A DNA stretch of 64,000 bases from Flaccisagitta enflata (GCA_965153355.1 OZ231127.1:72478001-72542000); one strand, 5' to 3'. Shown: positions 22,843-39,120, counted from the stretch's first letter. Numbers and translations are program-made. Notes: generated by a model not told the origin, from the letters alone.

Positions 22843-23821
22843 ATTTTCTTGAAGACAAAATGCAATATGAAAATATCGACGCGACATTTTTCTCTGATCT
22901 TTCCATTTCATAAGATTGGGTATGCCAATGATGACAAGTTTGACAACGGCTTGATTATGAGAGAGAACTAAATGCAAGTATATCCATGAGCCAAACTGAC
23001 GGAAGAGATATAAATGCAAGCTGACGGAACTGACGGAAGAGCAACGATTGATCATTATCGTCAGAGGCAAAGAGAGAATCAAAGCTAAAGCAATTGGAGA
23101 CTTGCTCAGAACTTTTGAGACACCCAGTTCCAACCTTTCGCAGCGGTTTTAAATTTCTGTTGGGTTTGATTATCGTTTATCAAGCAGCAAGAATCATAAA
23201 TTTGTTTATCTTTTTTTATAAAATCATTTGAATTGTCGAATTCGAAAGGAAAATTCAAAGGAAAATGAGATGAAGTTATTTAAATCGACAAGTTGGAAGG
23301 ATGCCTCGGATGCCTTAAAATGGTAAATTGGTCATCCTGATAGAGAATGGACGTGAAAATTCTTTCATTTTTTTTTAAGAGAGAATGTATCATCCGATCT
23401 CGACATCGAGTTAATGTGGTTAAACAACTGAACCACGACAGTATATCCTCCAAATTCCGTTTCATTTTGCGAGTAATCATAATTGTAGATCAAATTTTAT
23501 GGGTTTTTTTTTTCTTGCATTTTTGATCAAATTCATCCATGAAGATTGGAGCGAAGAATACCCACCGTGAATCACTTTGAATTCTTCCCGTTGGCCAAGA
23601 ATAGTTGAGAAAGATATACGCAACTTTTCGCGTTCTTGAACGAGGAGATTAACAAAAACAACTGTTGATATCATCTTGACCAACAACATTTGGAACAATT
23701 CGACAACATTACCAACACCAATATCAACATCATCCGATAATTGATATCAACAATCTACAGAAGTTTCGATGACCATCTCACTTGGCGTTATAGAAGTGAA
23801 ATTGAGAATAGCAACGAAGGG

Positions 23822-23823
<2 letters not shown>
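22843..23823. other. unannotated spacer
   Basis: Contains a short AAGCTGACGGAACTGACGGAAGAG repetition (22985-23045). No gene recognised. Confidence 0.4.

Positions 23824-23911
<88 letters not shown>
23824..23911. repeat. (GA)n microsatellite
   Basis: About 44 GA units ending in an A-run. Confidence 0.96.
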
Positions 23912-23915
<4 letters not shown>

Positions 23916-23989
23916 AAAGAAGTGATTCTTCCAGATCGGCGGTGATCAATCGGATGTTAAGGTCAAGACTTTTTTTTTAGGGCGAAGCC

Positions 23990-25130
23990 GAGAAAATGGG
24001 GTGAAGATGATCACGTTGAAAAAGAGGAAGAAGATGAGAAGGAAGATCGGGGAGGATGAAGAGCAAAGAGAGGAGGAGGAGGAGGAGGAGGGGAAAACAA
24101 GCCCGATCAGGCAACGATGCGTCCTCTGTGTGGTGTGTAAAATGTATTTGATGCGGTGTGTGACATCGCTGTGGTCAAAAAGCATAAAAATGGCGTTTGA
24201 ACGGGACATAAGGACGAGCAGTAAAATCATGTCAAAGAATATTCAAAAGTTGGCAATCTCAGCCTGGAGCGCGTTTTGCATTGTGCCTAAATTTTTCTGA
24301 TATTTGAGACTTGGTGAGCTTATAAACTTTATTTTAAAAAAGTGTATGGTCGGGTGTGTGATATCACCGTGGTTAAAAAGTGCCATGAATGGTATTTGAA
24401 TAGGCATATCGCATAAGTAGACGGACAGACAAACCGAAAGATTGACTCTATTATACAGATGCGAGGAGGCTTCTATAAAGAAGAAGAAGAAAAGAGAGAA
24501 TAAGACGATCGAAGATGAGATTGGGGATCCGGGGATTGGGTGCGGCGCGTGGAGGAAAACAAAAGCCGTGAATTACTGCCTGAGGGTCAGAAGTGAGAGT
24601 ACAATGAGGGTGAAATGAGAATGATTTTTGGGGGTGAGGAGGAGGGGAAGGACGAAGAGGGAGGTGGGAGGAAAAAGGCTGGGGATGACTAGAACGATTG
24701 GGATGAAAACAACGCTTCGCGAGAGAAAGTAAGTGATTGAGAATTGGAAACTTGAAACCGAATAACGAATGGGTAAAGAGAGAAAGAGTGTTTCAGAGAG
24801 AAGGGAAGATGGAAAGTGAAGCAGACAAACGATGGACAGGAATATGTGCATAACTATGGAAGAAGAAGAAGGAGAACAAGGAGAAGATCAAGAAGAGCAA
24901 GAACAAGAACAAGACAAACAAGGAGAGGAAGAAGAAAAACAAGAGGAAAAAATCATGAGAGAAGAAAAAAAGGCAAAAAATGGGGAGAAAAAGATAGAAA
25001 AAAGATAAAGAAAAAGAAAGAAAAAGAAAAAGAAAAAAAAAAAAACGAAAAAAGAAAGAAAAGAAAAAGTGAGAGCAGAAGAAGAGGCGGGGCAAGACGA
25101 TCGTTATCTTCACACACAGAAAAGAGGGAA
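23990..25130. other. purine-rich region with GGA, GAAGAA and AAAG runs
   Basis: Long strand asymmetry: the plus strand is G+A rich, with (GGA)n at 24068-24092, GAAGAAGAAG at 24479-24495 and 24858-24950, and AAAG runs at 24965-25070. Lys/Glu/Arg-rich frames arise from this. I see no reliable gene. Confidence 0.5.
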
Positions 25131-26030
25131 GATGCAGTCACTTCACCGAAAAGTTTCAGTAAAAAATATCCTATTCTTATACTGTCAGACCTTTTGATAA
25201 CAAATATCAAAGGACCAACAACTATTGTCTCCTTTAGGGAGATTTTAGTTATTGCCAAAACAAAAGGAATTGACATAACTGGATAAAGATTATGCATATC
25301 TCATATCCTGATTCAGGGAAGATACTGAATGATAATGTATGCTGTTGTTTTTTACTAATGGATAAAACATTATTTGCAGTACCACTCTAATGTAACTCCT
25401 TCATAATTTGAAAAAAAGGCTAAGGTTTTTCTTAGTGTAATGATCGGGACACTTTCTTAAATTCTCAACAAATAGCTTTATGTGCCATGACTGGGAAAAG
25501 CGCAGCTCAGCTGTAAGAGTGACTCAGCAGTTTTGAGAGAAAGAGAGAGAAAGAGGGAGGGAAGTCCGACGCCTCACTTAGGTTATTGTTACGGCCTCAG
25601 CCGCGGTACTACACAGCACAATCGAGAACCATGAAAAAGAGATATTGAAGATTCGGGCAACATGAAAACAAAATATGAGCATCAATATCAATCGAGAGGC
25701 GGCACTGTCACAGGAAAGACAAGAGAGGCCGTCTGAAGCTCAAGGAGAGATCAGACGGAAGGATTGGGAGTAAATTCGTGAGATCTAAGCAAAGAAAGAA
25801 AGAAAAAAATGACGATGACGAGAATGATGATGATCGAGGAGGTCTTTTGGGGGAAATGGGGAAGAAGAGGGAAGTGGGGGATAATGCAGGCAGGGAAAAC
25901 GGAGAGTCAAAGTAAGTGTTGGTCATGGATGAGATATTCCGTGGCGTTCTCTCACAGCGTTTTCAACTTCCAAAAAATGACTTATTGTAACAAAAATTTT
26001 GAGTTTTTGTCACAAAAAGGCTTGAAAAGA
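25131..26030. other. unannotated spacer
   Basis: Ordinary AT-rich sequence without recognised genes or element ends. Confidence 0.35.
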
Positions 26031-27235
26031 CCGTTCTGAAACGGGCGTTCTTATGCAGTTTTAAAACGATCTTATATTGTCGTTTCAAAACAGCAAGTAT
26101 GCGCAACTTTTGGAACAAATATTGAGGCATAGTTGCTGTTCCAAAACTTGGCAATTTCAAAGTTTTAAAACCATAAGATTTTTGTGTTTCAAAACGCTTA
26201 AAAACAGCGCTAAAGTAGCGCCCAGCAAGGGAAAAAATACTTATTGTCTATGAGCAATAACAGTCCAATTTGCATCATGATAATCAGCTGCTTTACTTTA
26301 AGTTGTTAAAGTGTAAAATTCTGACGGGATTGATCTAATTTATTAGCATGAGCAAAAATCGTTTCTTAAGAGCTCTTTGGAGCATTTTTCAGAATAGAAT
26401 TATCTTCTCTAGAAGCTGAGATATATCGATTCTTTATGTTACAACTGAGTTGGTACACCCTGTAGTTTTCCATAAAACTGAATCAGAGAGACATCCTTTT
26501 CCATCTACCCCAAAAGCAAACTGCTTACCAGAAGTAGTCAATATAAATGGTTAAAGTTGCAAAAATGTCAGATTGTCAGCGGTACCCATTGCCCCTATAT
26601 CAATGTACTTCCTATATCAGCGTACTTCCTATATTTGTGTATCTCTGTTAGATGTAGAAATGTGAGGGAAAGCGGCCCAAAGGGAGTCGATGACCGATGC
26701 TGGGCTAGGATTTGAGCATTGAGGATAGGATTCAGGTATCATGGGTAAGATTTAAGCTATGAGCCTCAAATTTGGTATGAGAGCCAAAAAGCTTACTTTT
26801 TACAGTTTTGAAACTGCAAAAAAAATTGAAGTTTTGAAACTCGAAAAATTGAACTTCTGAAACGTTTTTACAAGCAACCTTTATACAGTTTCAAAACTGC
26901 AAAAAAAAAATTGCTCATACATGTAGGAACGGCGATTTCATATTTCATAATTTTACTGCCAAAACATACAGTTTGAAAAAGCTTGTTTTTTTTTCATTTT
27001 TAAGACGGCAAAAAAATGATGGCTAGAAGTGGGGAAAAAAAAATGTTATTTTAGTCATGTTTTCAAAAGCCCTTTTTATGCAGTTTGGATACACCCAATA
27101 AACGCGGTTTCAAAACGGCAACTATGCCCGTTTTGAAACCCCAGGTTACAGCCACAAAAGGACTTTCTTGTATGCATAAATGGTTTTTTGGGCGTTCTGG
27201 AACTGCTGCATACTAGGAGTTTTGAGACGTCGTTC
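26031..27235. repeat. scattered GTTTTGAAAC palindrome-motif region
   Basis: At least ten variants of GTTTTGAAAC, or its complement GTTTCAAAAC, usually followed by TGCAAA or GGCAA (for example 26083, 26188, 26803, 26887, 27108, 27129). They appear in both orientations without fixed spacing and look like an old, scrambled repeat array. A VNTR-element remnant lies inside at 26565-26780. Confidence 0.45.
26565..26780 (+). repeat. decayed relative of the 20.6-kb VNTR element
   Basis: AGTTGCAAAAATGTCAGATTG...CAGCGGTACCCATTGCCCCTAT and AAAGCGGCCCAAAGG...GATGACCGATGCTG match the head at 20571. They are followed by three or four decayed GATTTGAGCATTGAGGATAG units. Confidence 0.6.
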
Positions 27236-27277
27236 CCCTATTTGGGACGATAATGCAATAATAACGCCAACGAACTA

Positions 27278-27879
27278 CAGTGGGGTTCGTGGAATAACAG
27301 CCTAAACTGGAGGAAGGTATTTAAGTGTCTTAATTTCATTTGACTAACTTGATATTTGAAATTTAAGTTGTTCACTTGATGCTTTTGTCCCTGAGTTTTT
27401 CGGTTGCTATGGAAACCAAAATTATTTTTATGAATATCTATAACAACTAGAATATCGATATTTTGACAAATATTATTTAGGAACATTGCTCAAAATTAAA
27501 TTTGCTACAACTTTCCCACAGTATGTACTATAAGAATATTGCTTGTTTAGCCGTTGCTAGGGAGCATCATTTAGCGGTTGCTAGGTGTGATGCCCCCTAG
27601 CAATGGCCAAACGAGCAATATTCTTACAGAACATACTGTGGGAAAGTTGTAGCAAATTTAATTTTGAGCAATGTTCCCTGACAATATTTCTTGAAATATT
27701 GATATTTTAGTGGTTATAAATGTTTCAAAAAATAATTTTGGTTTCCATAGCAACCGAAAAACTCAGGGACAAAAGCATCAAATGAACAACTTATATTTTA
27801 AATATCAAGTTTGTCAAGTGAAATTAAGACACTTTAATGCATTCCTCCAGTCTAGGCTGTTATTCCACGAACCCCACTG
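27278..27879. mobile_element. TA-flanked fold-back element, member 1
   Basis: The left end CAGTGGGGTTCGTGGAATAA and its complement at the right end (TTATTCCACGAACCCCACTG) are perfect, with TA at 27276-27277 and 27880-27881. The arms (about 280 bp each) stay similar to the centre, including GGTTTCCATAGCAACCGAAA and GCTACAACTTTCCCACAGTATG. The centre has TTGCTAGGGAGC and its complement. CAG-type ends and TA targets suggest a Tc1/mariner/pogo-mobilised MITE. The core is shared with 53649-54211. Confidence 0.85.
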
Positions 27880-27954
27880 TACCTGTCATGGGTTGAAGAG
27901 AGAGAAAAATAGAAAGAAAAAAAACATCTGTGAATAGAAGGTGACGAGCATATA

Positions 27955-28115
<161 letters not shown>

Positions 28116-28199
28116 CAATATGCGCGACACAAAGTATACAAGAAGCGATGAAGCGGAAAAAATGTCAAAAAAAAAAAAAAAAAAAAAAAAAAAGATTGA

Positions 28200-28382
28200 C
28201 AAGTGCAGTTTGTGAGACAGATTACTTAGAATAATGTGCCGGAGGTTAATTTCAAAGCAGCCATACAACAAAATGACTTATACGCATAATCAGATAGAAT
28301 AGTATCATGATTGCGTCATCATTTGACAATAACGAATATGGAAGATTCGTCCCTAATCCTTCGCTTGTGGCAAAGTAATGAT
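28200..28382. other. unannotated spacer
   Basis: No feature recognised. Confidence 0.35.
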
Positions 28383-28476
28383 TCATGGACGGACGGTCAG
28401 ACAGACGGAGAGATGAACGGACAGACGGAAAGACGGACGGATATCCAGAGTATTGACTGGCAAAGTCGCGACTAGA
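28383..28476 (+). repeat. AACAAGG-family fragment (core and 3' end)
   Basis: GGACGGACGGTCAGACAGACGG core, then AAAGTCGCGACTAGAAA. The hairpin is reduced to the palindrome AGTCGCGACT. Confidence 0.45.
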
Positions 28477-28951
28477 AATCTCAGACAGGTACAAGTAAAG
28501 GAATTCGTTTGACACATGCCAGCAATAAGCCGACTGACCGACCAATCCGGCGAACGAACCGACCGGCCGGCCGTCATTTTAACAGAAAAACGACAAAGCA
28601 TCAAGCTCAAGAAAAACGCCTCTTACTTTTCCACTCACTATCTTTTTCTTTTCTTTTTTTTCTCTTGAATAGAAACCATCGATTTTCTGTCATTTCTGTC
28701 GTTCGTCATTTCACTAAGACGCAGCAGGATGGAAAAAATAAAAGAAGAAAAGGGAAAAAACGAAAAGAAGAAAAGGGGAAAAAAGAAAAAGAGATAGCCA
28801 TACTCTAAAACTGAAAAAAAAAAAAGATGAAGAAAGGGAAGAATCCTGGACGCTTGATGAAGTTTCTCACGATGAACCCTGACTATGAGTATCAACGACG
28901 ACATGTAAGGCTCAAAAAGATTTGAAAACAATAATGAGCTTTTTCCTGTAA
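28477..28951. other. purine-rich spacer
   Basis: AAAAGAAAAGGGGAAA-type runs at 28733-28800. No gene recognised. Confidence 0.4.
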
Positions 28952-29187
28952 AACAAGGCCGGATACACGGCCAATCTGTAGTCGCTGCTGGTGGGCAGGG
29001 GCAGTAATGTTAGTGGGCAGGGGCAGTATATGAGTGGGCGGGGGCTGTATTGACGCCAGGCAGGAGCTGTGATGGTCAGAAATCCGTTTTTCAGTCGATT
29101 TCGCGTCATCAAAATTTTCGCGTGACGGACATCCAGACAGACCAAGGGACTCACCCTCTTATAGAGTCGCTTAGGCAGCGACTAAAA
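28952..29187 (+). mobile_element. AACAAGG-family repeat, variant with AGTCGCTGC motif
   Basis: AACAAGGCCGGATACACGG start; subterminal AGTCGCTGCT (28980-28989); three GTGGGCAGGGGCAGT-type blocks; no clear tetranucleotide core; hairpin AGTCGCTTAGGCAGCGACT (29165-29183), then AAAA. The altered hairpin arm GGCAGCGACT complements the altered 5' motif at nine of ten positions. GTAA precedes and closely follows the element. Confidence 0.7.
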
Positions 29188-30047
<860 letters not shown>

Positions 30048-30174
30048 GAGATTGTTGGAGTGAGGGCAAGAGAGAGAGAGGGAGAAAATGAAAACCAGTG
30101 AGACCGAGACAGATATTGAGACAGTCAAATGGATAGACACACAGACACGTACACTTTCACGCACGCGCACTCGC

Positions 30175-30984
<810 letters not shown>

Positions 30985-31645
30985 TTTTTGCACTGGTCGT
31001 TAACTATGAACATCACTTTAGCTCAGGCCTTCTCCGCCAATTTGTTTTCCTTCTTGCACCCATCCAGTCCGGCCATTACCTTGCACACACCTTCTCCTGC
31101 TTCCTCCGCCGATTTGTTTTCCTTATTGCACTCGTCCTGTCCGACCATCACTGTGCACACACCTTCTCCAGCCTCCACTGTTGTTTTGTTCTGTTTGTTG
31201 CACCAATCCTGTCCGACCCTCACCATGCACACACCTTCTCCTGCCTCCTCCACCAATTTGTTTTCCTTGTTGCACCTATCCTGTCCAACCTTCACCGTGC
31301 ACACACCTTCTTCGGCCTCCTCCGCCAATTTGTTTTCTTTGTTGCACCTGTTTGGTCCAACCATCACCATGAACACACCTTCTCCGGCCTCCTCTGTTGA
31401 TTTGTTTTCTTTGTTGCACCTGTCCAGTCCAACTTTCACCGTGCACACACCCTCTCCAGCCTTCCCTGCTGACTTGTTTTCCTTATTGCACCCGTCCAGT
31501 CCAACCTTCACCGTGCACACACCTTCTCCCGCCTCCTCCGCCGATTTGTTTTCCTTGTTGCACCCGTCCAGTCCGACTTTTACCGTGCACACACCTTCTC
31601 CTGCCTCCTCCGCCGATTTGTTTTCCTTGTTGCACCCGCGTTGGT
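30985..31645 (+). repeat. 72-bp minisatellite, open in several frames
   Basis: About nine copies of a 72-bp unit; for example, the GATTTGTTTTCCTTGTTGCACC segment recurs at 31542 and 31614. Because 72 is a multiple of three, an open frame from 30946 to 31695 encodes a 24-residue repeat (HTPSPASSADLFSLLHPSSP followed by TFTV). The minus strand (31023-31661) is open too, with CNKENKSAEEAGEGVCTVKV repeats. The unit is likely a minisatellite; a repeat-protein gene cannot be excluded. I see no signal peptide, flanking domain or splice evidence. Confidence 0.8.
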
Positions 31646-31798
31646 TCCGAGAAAACAACACCGAAAGTCAACAATTGGTTCCGCCTCACAAGTGATAGAA
31701 TGGACAAAGCAGTGGATGCTTACATGGATGGATGGGTGAATGGAGAGTAGGATAGAATTGATGGAAAGGAAGTCAGTTTGACGGATAGATTGATCTAA

Positions 31799-31996
31799 AA
31801 CAAGGCTGTATACACGGCAGCATTAGACGCGGACGGGTGGGTAGGAGCGGAAAACCTCAAAAAAGCGATTTTGTGATGGACGGACGGACAGAAGGATGGA
31901 CCGACTGACCAACCAACCAACTGACCAACCAACTGACCAACCTACCGACCGACCAACCAAAAAGTGGCTTATAGAGTCGCGTGTCCGCGACTAAAA
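31799..31996 (+). mobile_element. AACAAGG-family repeat, full copy
   Basis: AACAAGGCTGTATACACGGC start; subterminal AGACGCGGAC (31825-31834); GGGTGGGTAGGAGC; long GACCAACCAACTGACC core (31877-31960); hairpin AGTCGCGTGTCCGCGACT (31975-31992), then AAAA. The motif complements the arm GTCCGCGACT at nine of ten positions. Confidence 0.75.
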
Positions 31997-32862
31997 ATGT
32001 ATGGATCGGATGGAAGGATGGAAGGATGGTTGGATGAAGAGATTGATAAGTACAAGTGTCATTGATGTCATGTGAAGGGGATGTCAAACAAACCATGCCA
32101 GATATATGAATGGAAGGTAAAGATGGGTGAAACATAAAACGAGATGGAGCAGTGGCTGAGTGGAAGAATGCGTAAATATGAAGGATCGGATATACAGAAA
32201 TGGGTGGGTGGATAGGTACAATTGGGTACATGGGAGTAGCGATTGAATGTGTGGAAAGGTAGAATACCGATGGGAGATTTTGCATACATCGACTAAGGCA
32301 GTATAAGTAGATATTGGGGATTTGAGGTGGGAGGCTTGGTGGGGTTGATTGATACAATGTGGTCTATATGAATACGGAAGCCATAACAACATTAGAGAGG
32401 ATTTTCAAAAATAAAATTGAAGTCAACAAACATCGAATTTCATCCCAGACAGGATAAAATGGAATGGGATTCTTAAAAGCTAGAAAAACAAAAAACAAAA
32501 AACAACAATTAAAAAGAAAAAGAAAAGGTTGGCAAAGGGAATAAAGGAACATTTTTTCCTCTCTTCATTAAACAGACAAATGAAATATCTGAAAGGAGGA
32601 AAATATTGTCAACGCAGGACGGCCTCTTGAGTAATCTCTTTCAGGTTTTTTTTTTTTTTTTTTGGCTGGGATCATTTAAAAAACAATACGTGGTTCTGGT
32701 AAAAATGCAGACGAAGGTTGAACATTAAAATAAGCCAAGTGAATCTCCTTGGAAATGGCCAGAAAATTCTTTTCTAAAGCCAAAAAAATCTTTTTTTTTC
32801 CGGATTGAGGAAAAAAATATTGAAGACGACGTAAATGAAGATGCAACGCGTATGGCTTAAGG
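31997..32862. other. unannotated spacer
   Basis: Short GGATGGAAGGATGGTTGGAT repeats at 32007-32038 continue the neighbouring core's flavour. No gene recognised. Confidence 0.4.
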
Positions 32863-33924
<1,062 letters not shown>

Positions 33925-34215
33925 CTTTAAAACTTTTTTGTTCAACTGATTTTAAAGATTTTAGAATTTTCTTTTATTCTAGACCAACCCCAGGTCTGTA
34001 TCTCAAACCGTTTAAGAGATAGAGCTTGCCAAAGTAAACCTCTTTTTTGCAAAAATACTCTTTTTTCAAAAGGATTGCAAAACTGAAAATGGCAATCTTT
34101 TCACTCTTTTTTTTGCCATTTCTAAACGAATAAAGCTGGAAATACCAGATTGAAGCCAAAAGAAAGATCTTTTTAAGATCTTCAAAATGGTCTAAGATTT
34201 TGTTTGATTTTTTTT
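33925..34215. mobile_element. relative of the 11.6-kb fold-back element
   Basis: CAGGTCTGTATCTCAAACCG ... AGAGATAGAGCTTGCC (33990-34033) and GCCATTTCTAAACGAATAAAGC (34113-34134), followed by AAAGATCTTTTTAAGATCTTC, match the complement of 11.56-11.83 kb and the right arm of that element. Only one arm plus the centre is evident, so this copy is probably truncated. Confidence 0.55.
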
Positions 34216-34407
34216 TTGAAATTTAATATGATAAATTGTCATTTAAAAGTGCGTTTTTTTTTATTCGCGTAGTATGCGGACGTGGTGGATTTTCATGCCG
34301 CTTCCACCGTTTCCACTTCTGCTTCCATTTTGCGGTTCAAATACAAGTAGCTATCCCAAGCACGGTGATGCACCAAATCGCTTCCATATCCCTTTGATAT
34401 TTTGGAT

Positions 34408-34479
34408 GGACGGACAAACAGATAGACGGACCGACGGACCGACAGACTATCATTTAGTGTTTGGCTGCACGCGTCTAAA
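34408..34479 (+). repeat. AACAAGG-family fragment (core and degraded end)
   Basis: GGACGGACAAACAGATAGACGGACCGACGG followed 40 bp later by GCACGCGTCTAAAAA, a degraded hairpin arm. Confidence 0.4.
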
Positions 34480-35467
34480 AAAGAAAGAAGAAGCAGAAAT
34501 AAGAAGGAAAATGAAGAAGGAACGAAGCAACATGATACTTTATCTTCTTCGAATGGTAAGAGTAAGACAGAGAAAAGAACGAAGATGCGCAGATGAATTT
34601 GAGATACAACTTGTTACTTCGCCTTTATTACGCACGGACATTCAATTTTGACTGTGATGTTTCTAACGATAACCAAATTTCATGGATTTTAAGCGGCTCT
34701 TCAAAAGATTTTTTTTTTTGCGTATCACATCAATCTCATTTTGGAATCTAAATTCGATTCTCAGTATCTCGCTTACTCTTGAATTTTTTGGGGCTCACGT
34801 CTTGTAGGGCGAGTTAGTCTTTCGTTTTCAATTATAGAAGTTAAAGTCATCATAACTACTAAACCTCATCTACATTATGGCTGAGAAATTACAACGATGT
34901 TTAATCCGGACCCATCACAGCTAAGCTCAAGAGAATTACAGAATTGTTTCTGCCCGCTGACAGGCGTAGTGTCCATGTGTAGCATAAAGATGTTCCAAGG
35001 AAAATCACCCAATTGCTCACAGTCGAGTTATGAGATATCCTTTGTTCTTTAATAGAAGGGATATCAAACCTAAAGCAATAATCAATAATGACCGACGTCG
35101 TCGTCTTCGTCCTGCCTATCATTTTTTGATCATCACCACAATCACAATAACAATCTCAACCACAATCACAATCACAATCGCAATCTCTACCACCATCACA
35201 TTCACTACGCGGCGCTTCTTAGTAAGTTTTGTTGTAGCATCGAAATGGTTTCTAATCAGAAGTGAGACTTGACCCAACTCTCTTTCTCCCTTCCTAGACT
35301 AGAGTCAGAGGATCAGCTAATCTCTTGTCTGACTTCAGTGACTTGTGACCTTCCCAAGGATCATCAACACCGATTCATTTCACATCATCACCGTCAAACG
35401 ACTTTTTATGTTTCACTTATTACTTCCCTCAGGTCCGCTTGTCCATCTTTTCATGATTGGGGATGTC
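34480..35467. other. unannotated spacer with (CACAAT)n
   Basis: CACAATCACAATAACAATCTC-type simple sequence at 35130-35205. No gene recognised. Confidence 0.4.
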
Positions 35468-35522
35468 TAACTGTCTGTCTGTCTGACTGTCTATCTGTCA
35501 GACTATCTATCTATTCTATCTT

Positions 35523-35577
<55 letters not shown>

Positions 35578-35622
35578 GTCTGTCTGTCTGTCTGTCTATT
35601 TGTCCATCTGTCTGTCTGTCTT

Positions 35623-35686
<64 letters not shown>

Positions 35687-35964
35687 CCTGACTGTTTGCC
35701 TGTATATCTGTCCGATTATCAGTCTTTTTGTCTGTTTGTCTCTATCTTTCATTCTTTCGTTCTGTTATCTTTCTGCCTATTCTTATCTTCCTCTGCCCCT
35801 CTCCGTCTGTTCATCCGTTTGCCTGTCTGTCTGTCTGTCTGTCTATCTGTCTGTCTGTCTGTATGTCTGTCTGTCTGTCTGTCTGTCCTGTTTTCTTGTA
35901 TCTCTACCCGTCTACCTGTGTGTCGCTCTGTCGGTGTGAAGAGGCAAGTTTTGTGCTCGTTCTT

Positions 35965-36039
<75 letters not shown>

Positions 36040-36043
36040 CTCT

Positions 36044-36080
<37 letters not shown>
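35468..36080. repeat. (CTGT)n belt ending in (CT)n
   Basis: CTGT units with CTAT, CCTG and TTTGT variants at 35468-35735, 35823-35888 and 35965-36040, then (CT)n at 36047-36080. Non-repeat spacers of 80-100 bp separate the blocks. Confidence 0.95.
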
Positions 36081-36083
<3 letters not shown>

Positions 36084-36154
36084 GTCTGACTTAGCATCTC
36101 TTGCTAATGACCACCTTTAATCATCGCATTTCTAAGTCCCTCAAGCTACCTGAC

Positions 36155-36158
36155 ATCG

Positions 36159-36209
<51 letters not shown>

Positions 36210-36210
36210 G

Positions 36211-36248
<38 letters not shown>
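36155..36248. repeat. (CAT)n trinucleotide repeat
   Basis: About 30 CAT units with one CAG. Confidence 0.96.
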
Positions 36249-36249
<1 letters not shown>

Positions 36250-36378
36250 TCATTTGCTATTACTTTGACCATCATAGAACAGAAGCCACTAATGCCACGA
36301 TACAAATAGGAAGGTCAGGACCATGACCACCAACATCAACAGCATTTTCAATGCAGTTCAAAAAACTTAATTGAGAAG

Positions 36379-37422
<1,044 letters not shown>

Positions 37423-37426
37423 TTGA

Positions 37427-37953
37427 CAGTCAGTGGACAAAACAAAATAGGTAGAGAGCTCACTCTGTTGGCTTTGATCCAACCTACTGTTATTAAACAG
37501 CAGGCTGTAAACAACAACTGGTTGTAAAAATTACAGCCGGCTGTTATGCTACAAAGTTGGCAAAAATCTAACTTTCACCAAATAGAATGAGACCTGAAAA
37601 TTTATAATCCTGGTGAAATTCTGAGAAGTTTGACACGTCACACTTAACACTTTTTATAAAGAATAATGTTTAAACATTGTATTATAACTTTATTTAACAT
37701 TGATAAAAAATTTCTATTTTCGTATAAAAGTATATGTTATGACATATCAAAATTGTCAGAATTTCACCAGGATTATAAATCTTCAGGTCTCGTTCTATTT
37801 GGTGAAAGTTGGATTTTTGCCAATTTTGTAGCATAACAGCCGGCTGTAATTTTTACAACCAGTTGTTGTTTACAGCCTGCTGTTTGATAACATTAGGTTG
37901 GATCAAAGTCAACAGAGTGAGCTCTCTACCTATTTTGTTTTGTCCACTGACTG
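37427..37953. mobile_element. fold-back element with TTGA target duplication
   Basis: The ends CAGTCAGTGGACAAAACAAA and its complement (TTTGTTTTGTCCACTGACTG) are perfect. The arms stay highly similar for about 200 bp, through GTAGAGAGCTCACTCTGTTG, ACAGCAGGCTGTAAACAACAA, TTACAGCCGGCTGTTATGCT and CTGGTGAAATTCTGA. TTGA lies directly outside both ends (37423-37426, 37954-37957). The ~130-bp centre is AT-rich. No open frame, so a non-autonomous DNA transposon; the superfamily is not assigned. Confidence 0.85.
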
Positions 37954-37957
37954 TTGA

Positions 37958-39003
37958 GGACACATTTCATTGTTCTTAACAAAACGTAGCAAAGGATAAC
38001 TCATCACTGTTTCACTTCATGCTCAACTGCATTATGACATGCAAAAATCGGGTTTCGCTAGTAATCAAAGATTACAAATCGATAAAAGAATTTCTTGGTA
38101 GTGACTTTTTCTGACCATAAAAAGTTAGAAAATCAAAACAAAGAGGTAGAATTTGTTCAGTAGAAAATAGTTGTACTCTAAAAGAGCTCTTTAAACATAA
38201 TCAGCCTCCTTCCTCCTCTGCACTTCCACTGCAACGTAAAAAGTTCACTTTCTTTTAAGATGTGTCTTCAAGGAACGCATCTCTTTAAGAGGGTCTGTCC
38301 GTCGGTCCGTCCGTCCGTCTGTCAGTATATCCGTTACGCAAGTGCAAAAACCTCTTTTCTGGGCTGTTTTTGGCTACGGTTAGATCCTATACTGAAATGA
38401 ATGATCAAGCAACATGTTTTGAGAGCCTCCTTTACTACTGTCCATCTGTCTTTCCATTTATGTCACAGGATCAATACACGCAGAGACAGAGCCCGGACGC
38501 ATCGTTGTCCGGTCGGGCTTGTACTGTTGAGCCGTCACATATTCTTGAGAGGAACTCAGAACTGTCTGTCAGTGCTTGAGACTACGTTCATGTGGGTGTT
38601 GTTGGTTGACCAAGTGAAAAAATATGCTCCGTGCTTAATGCAAAGTAGCCAAAAATCTTGAAAACATGGTATTGGAGGTAAAATGTAGGTGACATGATTG
38701 TTCTCCATGCACCATTTAGAGGACGACTCTATTGATCCGCTTTGGGGATGTTTTTTCTTCTCCGTTTCCTTCTTTTTATTATCTTTTTTAAATGTTCAAC
38801 CTCTTTTCTTTCTGTTTCTTTCTGTTTTTTTTTCTCTCCCTTTTTGCCCATTTGTTGCTCAGTTGCCGCCAATCAATGTTTTGGCCACACCAGCTCTTTA
38901 AAAGCCAGTCTGGTTAAAAGCTTTTTTTCTCCATTTTCTCTTTATGCCGCTTCTTTTGTCTGTCTAGTTCACTCTGGTTTCTTGCTGCTCGCGCATCTCT
39001 CTT
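37958..39003. other. unannotated spacer with an AACAAGG-core scrap
   Basis: GGTCTGTCCGTCGGTCCGTC at 38291-38320 resembles the reverse-oriented core of the AACAAGG family, without its ends. Short frames at 38370-38661 and 38698-39008 are not gene-like. Confidence 0.4.
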
Positions 39004-39065
39004 TCTGATCTGTTTTGTCTGTCTGTGTGTCTGTGTGTCTTTTTGTCTCTATTTGTCTTTTTGTC

Positions 39066-39116
<51 letters not shown>

Positions 39117-39120
39117 CTCT
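39004..39120. repeat. compound (CTGT)n-(CT)n
   Basis: CTGT/TTTGT units, then (CT)n at about 39088-39118. Confidence 0.92.

Noticed and set aside
23990-25286. Lys/Glu/Arg-rich protein on the plus strand
   Set aside because: Arises from a purine-rich strand; both strands give low-complexity frames, and no start or domain stands out.
35468-36080. CRISPR-like array from regularly repeated CTGT blocks
   Set aside because: Tetranucleotide microsatellite with no constant repeat plus unique spacers; eukaryotic context.
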